From Sisyra terminalis (Eukaryota > Arthropoda > Insecta > Neuroptera > Sisyridae), in NCBI GenBank assembly GCA_958496175.1, contig OY292280.1, positions 11,470,001-11,534,000 on the forward strand: DNA of 64,000 nucleotides, written 5' to 3'. Of the stretch, positions 58,456 through 64,000 are shown one piece after another (positions within the stretch are counted from its first letter, which is position 1; the number at the start of each line of letters is the position of its first letter). Both the position numbers and the translations under genes were made by a program. Under the pieces are notes generated by a model that was not told the origin of the DNA, made no database searches, and worked only from the letters and a program-made list of their open reading frames with translations.

Positions 58456-59363
58456 GGCCACCACAAAGATCTTACGACCACTAGTCACCCTTAACGAATT
58501 TCTAGAAAAATTTCCCGTTTTTCAAAAAACCACCCTCTACCTAGAATTTAGCCCTTATGTCTAAGGGTGAACCAACATGTTTTTCTTGTTTATAAATTTC
58601 TTGTGTATAAATTTAAACATTATTTTTTTAATATATTTTTGTAGGCACCTATAAGCTCTACAAAAAAGGTTCTGATTCATTTTACGAACGCCAAAACTTA
58701 GTTTAATCATTACCGAAAACTATTTTTTTAACTCAATTTAAATTGAATGTAGGAACGGATTTATAGAATAAGCTAAAAAAGGTACTTTTTTTTTGTGTAG
58801 ATTTCAAAAACTCAAATAATTTTGCATCCATTTTGCTCAAATTTTGTCACGATATACAATCAACTTTAATGATTGTTTTTATCTTTTCTTGCGTCAGTAA
58901 CATACCTGCGATCACCTTTTTCAACGGTCAATATAATAATCGGTAACTGTCAATTGTTATGATTGTCGTTATAATCGTATAGTCATTTTTAGAGGTAGAG
59001 GTTCTCAAAACGTCAAATAAAAAAATAAAAAAGGTACCTTTTTTAGCTTATTCTATAAATCCGTTCCTACATTCAATTTAAATTGAGTTAAAAAAATAGT
59101 TTTCGGTAATGATTAAACTAAGTTTTGGCGTTCGTAAAATGAATCAGAACCTTTTTTGTAGAGCTTATAGGTGCCTACAAAAATATATTAAAAAAATAAT
59201 GTTTAAATTTATACACAAGAAATTTATAAACAAGAAAAACATGTTGGTTCAGTCTTAGACATAAGAGCTGAATTTTAGGTAGAGGGTGGTTGTTTGAAAA
59301 ACGGGAAATTTTTCTAGAAATTCGTTAAGGGTGACTAGTGGTCGTAAGATCTTTGTGGTGGCC
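58456..59363. repeat. FB6 foldback element
   Basis: ~335-bp arms (58456-58792 and 59030-59363) start GGCCACCACAAAGATCTTAC and contain CTAGTCACCCTTAACGAATT, AACATGTTTTTCTTGTTTAT and GCTCTACAAAAAAGGTTCTG. The centre (58793-59029) is unique. No open frame of note. Confidence 0.88.
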
Positions 59364-60212
59364 TCGGCACACTTGCTTATTGAATAATAAAGCAAGTTTT
59401 CCCGTTGACGTCCAATAATCTTTTAAGACGTGTGAGCCTCCCTTATAAGGGAGGTTTTCCGGGAGTTGATAATCAGTCCCGAGAAAGTAACTCGTTCTTC
59501 TGCTTCATTCACCCCCGCATTTCGCCTCGTTACGCTTTGCTGACATTACCGTATGAATGATTAATGATATTTAGAAAACACTTTATGGAAAAGCGAAACG
59601 TTCCCGTCAATATTCTCAATTTAATAAACTAGACACAGCTTGCGAACCATAGGGGAAAGTTACTTAACAACTTCGGCACTGAATTTTCCCTTAAATCGAT
59701 CTTAATATTCAATAACTAAAAATTTCGCACCTTTTCACCTTACTACTTTAACAACAAATCTTAACAACCCCTTTTGGTAGTTCTTAGTTGAATATATCCG
59801 GCAGAGTATTTATTTTCGTATTCATTTCAATCAATACTTGCAAAAGAAAATAGTTACTTTCTTTCAACCCTTAAATCTATCATTAATCACTCCACTTTTT
59901 ATCCTTTAAAGGGGTAAGTAAAAATGTATCCATAGGGTAAAGAAAGATAATCAGACATTGGGGTTTGAAAATTCAACTACGTCTATGTTTTTCAGCAAAA
60001 TTTTTTGCAGTTTTACCCTGAAAACCCTTGACCTTAAAACCTAGTTCCAAGATGTCCTAGTAAATATCATCCCTTACGGAAATAACTGCGATAACTTCTG
60101 ACTTAAACCATGAAATACTATAAATTCAAATGCAAATTTGACCAAATTCTTTTTTACTATTTTTACTCCCTGCAATTATTAAATTATATTTTTTCACAGA
60201 CTAAATAGTTAT
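59364..60212. other. Intergenic DNA, nothing recognised
   Basis: Includes a small GC hairpin CTCCCTTATAAGGGAG at about 59428-59443. No gene or repeat is recognised otherwise. Confidence 0.3.
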
Positions 60213-60480
60213 ACTGTGTATACAATATATAGAAAATATTGTGGTCCAATTTATGTGTTATAATTTAATATAATAATATATCAAAATCATACTATAAACA
60301 TAAATTTGAACAGAAGTTCAAACAAAAATATTTGTGACCTATTGCTCAGATACGTATTTTGATTGCCAAGCAATCTTCCTCAGTGATTATCAATTAATAT
60401 AGGATTTATACTGAAATACTACTTTATAGCCCATGAAGAAGATTAAGGGTTGATATTGCCCACCCGCTGAGAACAGGTTT
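60213..60480 (+). repeat. FB5 element, copy 1 (left half)
   Basis: ACTGTGTATACAATATATAG through GGTCCAATTTATG, AACATAAATTTGAACAGAAG, CAGATACGTATTTTGATTGC and CAATCTTCCTCAGTG. The inverted right arm is missing. The next copy begins 150 bp further on. Confidence 0.75.
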
Positions 60481-60631
60481 TCATTTTCATACAGAAGATT
60501 AAAATACAAGAAAAAACTATCTTTTTTCTAGCCACACAAAAGAAAATACTTATTTATACCACAGTATTCTATAAAAAATTGGGATATTTAAATAATCAAA
60601 TAAGATTTTTTGGCGGATTTTGAACAGTTAT

Positions 60632-60992
60632 ACTGTTAATACAATATATTGTGGTCCAATTTATTTAGTATAATTTAATATAATAATATATAAAAATCAT
60701 ACCATAAACATAAATTTTAACAGAAATTCAAACAAAAATATTTGTGACGTATTGCCCAGATACGTATTTCGATTGCCAAGCAATCTTCTTCAATGGTTAT
60801 CAATTAGTATAGGATTTATACTGGAATACTACTTTATGACCATTGAGAAAGATAACGTATCTGGGCAAAACGTCAGTAATTCATTTGTTTGAACTATTGT
60901 TCAAATTTATGTTTATGGTTCAATTTTCTAATATTAAATTATACTACATAAATTGGATCACAATATATTCTATACATTGTATAAACAATACT
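60632..60992. repeat. FB5 foldback, copy 2 (complete)
   Basis: The left arm from ACTGTTAATACAATATATTG and right arm ending CATTGTATAAACAATACT are inverted. The core has GATTGCCAAGCAATCTTCTTC on the plus strand, that is GAAGATTGCTTGGCAATCGAAA on the minus strand (read as a stem-loop followed by GAAA). Confidence 0.8.
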
Positions 60993-61426
60993 AGGCAAGT
61001 TTATAATATTAATTTGATACAAAAAAATTTTTCTGGAAAATTTTTGAGAAATGCAATTAATGTCGATAGTCCAATAAGTTTATTAATTGGATAAAGCATT
61101 CGATTACAAAGTCATCGAATTTGTGGTACTTATACAAGTGAGGTGATTTGGAACCGCTTTTAACTATGCAGTGGAATCGGAAAATTTGGGATGAAAATTT
61201 TGGGGAAAATTAATTAAGTTCTGTAGTTTAATAAGTTCATTAATTTGAGAAAAAATCGAGTACAAAACTATCAGGTTTGTGATACCTACGAAGGGGTGAT
61301 TTTGAACCATTTTTACCGATGCAGTAGTTAAGGGAAATTATTGTGTTTAGATGGGAAAGATTGGGGGAAAAAATAATCAAAAACCTATTGAGATTTTTGT
61401 TATAAGTACACAATTTTACATTGAGC
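60993..61426. other. Short unique-looking stretch
   Basis: Contains two similar ~130-bp segments (around 61073-61200 and 61240-61380: GATTACAAAGTCATCGAATT / GAGTACAAAACTATCAGGTT). They are possibly an old tandem duplication. No coding candidate. Confidence 0.35.
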
Positions 61427-61460
61427 CTACTGGAGGCCGAGTGGTATATCAGTTATTAGT
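61427..61460 (+). repeat. SINE head fragment
   Basis: GCCTACTGGAGGCCGAGTGG is the SINE head with box A. It is cut off a few bases later next to the left end of FB5 copy 3. Confidence 0.6.
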
Positions 61461-61950
61461 ACTGTGAATACAATATATAGAATATATTGCGGTCCAATTT
61501 ATTTAGTACAATTATATAAAAATTATACCTTTAATATATTATAATTATATAAAAATTATACCATAAACATAAATTTGAACAGAAGTTCAAACAAAAATAA
61601 TAGTGACGTATTACCCAGATACGTATTTCGATTGGCAGGCAATCTTCCTCGGTGATCATCAAGTAGTTCGGATTACTCCGTAACTGTTTTGTGATGATCA
61701 CAGCATTCGCAAAATTCGATGATTCACTGTTGTGATCATCACAAAGCAGTTACGGAGTGATCCAATTACTTAATGACCACTGAGGAAGATTGTCTGGCAA
61801 TCGAAATACTTATCTGGGCAATACGTCACAAATATGTTTGTTTAAACTTGTGTTCAAATTTATGTTTATAGTATAATTTTTATATATTATTATATTAAAT
61901 TCTACTACATAAATTCGACCACCATATATTCTATATATTGTATAAACACC
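61461..61950. repeat. FB5 foldback, copy 3 (complete, with extra core hairpin)
   Basis: Arms start ACTGTGAATACAATATATAG and end with CTATATATTGTATAAACACC. The core has a further inverted repeat (TCGGATTACTCCGTAACTG and CAGTTACGGAGTGATCC, plus GTGATGATCAC). On the plus strand CTGAGGA (61780-61786), a GATTG/CAATC stem and GAAA (61803-61806) follow one another. Confidence 0.82.
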
Positions 61951-62577
61951 ACAAGACAAAGTTATATATTGATTATCCCTGTAATAAGTAATAAAAAAAT
62001 CCAATCCAAGGGTTGTTTTCTATATTCAGATATAAAAAATATATTAAGCTGCTAAAATTTTGTTTGTTGATTATTTCAAAAATTCATCATTTTCTTTCAT
62101 ACAATTAATAAATACCCGCGACTTCCTCTGCATGAAAATCAATCAAGTTGATTTTTTGCTTTTAAAATATCCCATTTCCCTAATGGAGGTTCTTTAGGAT
62201 ACTTTTCCTGTTTTTTTAAGACGATGGTCCTGATAACATCGTTTTCTTAGGGTATCTAAACGTCAGTTCCATACGAAGGATTACAGATCAATAGTACACA
62301 ACTTGACATCCAAATTCCAGCTAAAAGGACTTAATGAACTCCTGACTACCATTTTGAGGATTGGACTCTTCAGACGAGTCCAAGGATAAGCATCTTGACC
62401 GATGTTAAAATACTTAAATAAACTGGGAGCCTTTTGGAATACTGCCCACTACTTCGAAGAGAGAGAAAAACAAAAAGTTTGTGATGAAAAAGCCCAGAAA
62501 CATCCTTCAAACTCCCTATAATTTACTTGCGGATCCTAGCTGAAAAAAGGGATGCATGATAGCCGATGCTACCAATA
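61951..62577. other. Intergenic DNA with repeat fragment
   Basis: CCCGCGACTTCCTCTGCATG at about 62116 is a decayed relative of the CTAGCTGATCCCCGCGACTT repeat. Otherwise nothing is recognised, although 62250-62560 is less AT-rich than its surroundings. Confidence 0.3.
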
Positions 62578-62905
62578 GCAAAATAGCTTTTCAATTTTTA
62601 CTTGGAAAGTACGACGCTATCCAGCAAAGTCTTACCTTACTTAAGAATTCAAAATTGGGGAAGATTCTTTACAAAATCTTCAATTGATACCCGAATAAAC
62701 CAGGGAAAACAGCTCCTAGACGACCCAAATGGACACACAATTGTAATCAAAAGCCAATACTTCAAGTAGCAAATTAGTTTTTCAATTTTTACTTGCATAA
62801 TACACGCTATCTTGGATAAGCTCACCATAGTTTGGAATTCCTAATTGGGGAGGATCCTTTTCAAAATCAACAGTTGATACACTAATAATCCGGGAAAATA
62901 ATGAC
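62578..62905 (+). repeat. Degenerate ~190-bp direct duplication
   Basis: GCAAAATAGCTTTTCAATTT (62578) and GCAAATTAGTTTTTCAATTT (62769) start two ~135-bp segments that stay parallel through TTTTTACTTG, ACGCTATC, AATTGGGGA(A/G)GAT and AGTTGATAC to GGGAAAA. Function unknown. Confidence 0.65.
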
Positions 62906-63059
62906 ACTATGATCCAGAGAAGAAATATGGAGTCAATAACGAAAGATTATCGCCGGGACTCCAATCTACTGTGGAACTTTGGGTAGCAAAAAGGTTGATT
63001 ATAACGCTAAATTAGCAACCCTGGATGACATCAACCATTCGTTAGCAATCTCAATCATC

Positions 63060-63786
63060 AAGTTTGAGCCCTTAATATTAATTTTAAGTCCTCGACCAAT
63101 ACGTGTAAAGATTTCCCATTGAAAATACACGGAAACTCTGATTTTTGATTTTTAAATTTCTATATCTCAGTGGCATTTCATGGGATCGCTTTTACTGAAG
63201 ATGGTTTTTTCTCAGAATTAAACGCTCTACAAAAGTGCCCATTGCGACAAAGTCGTAACTCACACCGGTGAGGTAGTACGGGCCACTGAACCTGATTTTT
63301 CCATAAAATTCAAGACTTAATATCTCGTTTAATATTGATCTTCGCGATTTGGTCTACAGGAACTTTTTTGTAGGAAATCGAATTCTCTACAAGATTTTCA
63401 TTTATAATTTTTCCGTAGCTCTCGTTATTTACGAGATAAATGCAAAAAAACGCGAATTTTATGGAAAAATCAGGTTCAGTGGCCCGTACTACCTCACCGG
63501 TGTGAGTTACGACTTTGTCGCAATGGGCACTTTTGTAGAGCGTTTAATTCTGAGAAAAAACCATCTTCGGTAAAAGCGATCCCATGAAATGCCGCTGAGA
63601 TATAGAAATTTAAAAATAAAAAATCAGAGTTTCCGTGTATTTTCAATGGGAAATCTTTACACGTCTTGGTCGAGGACTTAAAATTAATATTAAGGGCTCA
63701 AACTTTCAGAGAATTTTTTTTTTTTTTGGTATTTTCAACAAAATTTCACGATGGGACCAAAAAAAGTCAAAAAAAAATCACCCTAA
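63060..63786. repeat. FB1 foldback element, copy 3 (left arm truncated)
   Basis: The left arm begins inside the family (AGTTTGAGCCCTTAATATTA) and stops at about 63309. The right arm (63312-63786) is full length to AAATCACCCTAA. The unmatched inner part of the right arm shows that the palindrome has lost both the outer and the inner part of its left arm. Confidence 0.85.
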
Positions 63787-64000
63787 TGCATGTAGTAAAA
63801 AGCGTTTATTTCAATATTAAAGACACTCCAATTTTATTTATATGTATAGATTTACTAAGAGAATAGTACCCTTATATGTCTTTAAAGGTGTATTAAATGA
63901 TTCAAGAGTGATTGGTCACAAAGGAAACGGATGTTGTAAACGATTGGCATTGAAATAGTATTGAAAATCAAAGCGTTTGTTTTCGGGTAAATGGGTGAAT
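63787..64000. other. AT-rich end of window
   Basis: No feature recognised. Confidence 0.3.

Noticed and set aside
62250..62570. Possible coding remnant
   Set aside because: Composition is less AT-rich, but no frame gives a recognisable domain and stops occur in all frames.
1..64000. Helitron or LTR retrotransposon
   Set aside because: No paired long direct repeats with TG...CA ends and primer-binding site, and no TC...CTRR hairpin terminus could be recognised.

Overview
The window looks like nuclear DNA of an arthropod, most likely an insect. It is AT-rich and packed with decayed transposable elements. Recognisable families include a Jockey-type LINE remnant, tRNA-derived SINEs, hAT-type MITEs, a pogo/Tigger-like element and many foldback elements. 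Splice-type signals (polypyrimidine-AG and AAG|GTAAGT) flank one GC-richer block. No complete gene is visible. No rRNA gene, functional tRNA gene, LTR retrotransposon or prokaryotic feature was found.

Layout. 0-2.1 kb: a foldback element (family FB1). 2.5-5.2 kb: a CAC-repeat GC-rich stretch, a GGTATAAG foldback, a short hairpin element and the best coding candidate, an exon of a multi-pass membrane protein (4752-5064, donor site at 5233/5234). 5.5-15.5 kb: four copies of a short MITE with 9-bp target duplications, nested GGGCATCCAT MITEs, a Penelope-like palindrome (11.4-11.7 kb), one FB2 foldback and a second full GGTATAAG foldback. 17.3-20.1 kb: a segmental duplication in which only one copy carries a hAT MITE (a natural empty site), followed by a tandem array of about eight tRNA-derived SINE heads. 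23.2-24.8 kb: a hAT MITE and a pogo/Tigger-like element retaining a PHD-like zinc-finger exon. 26-29 kb: truncated repeats and a 191-bp duplication.

29.2-52.3 kb is a distinctive domain, saturated with TTAGT-type words and holding three families of recurrent short hairpins. The main one (31367-42589) has 25 homologous ~68-bp hairpins, all in the same orientation. Two alternating subtypes differ by a matched base-pair change, and several single units carry further compensatory changes. Families C and D (46.3-52 kb) are built on the same plan with different stems. This is the strongest candidate here for an undescribed system: a structured non-coding RNA or hairpin cluster, or a hairpin-forming satellite. 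Later foldback insertions (FB3, FB2, FB7, FB1/FB5) interrupt the domain.

52.5-64 kb: a foldback (FB4), a GC-rich block (54.1-55.4 kb), a SINE, a ~137-bp satellite with higher-order structure, the Jockey LINE remnant with a duplicated 3' tail, FB6, three FB5 palindromes and a third FB1 copy. Five otherwise different foldback families share the internal motif TTTTTTGTAGAGC, and three of them share TTAGGGTG-like termini, which suggests one extended non-autonomous superfamily. All identifications are by eye, without database searches.
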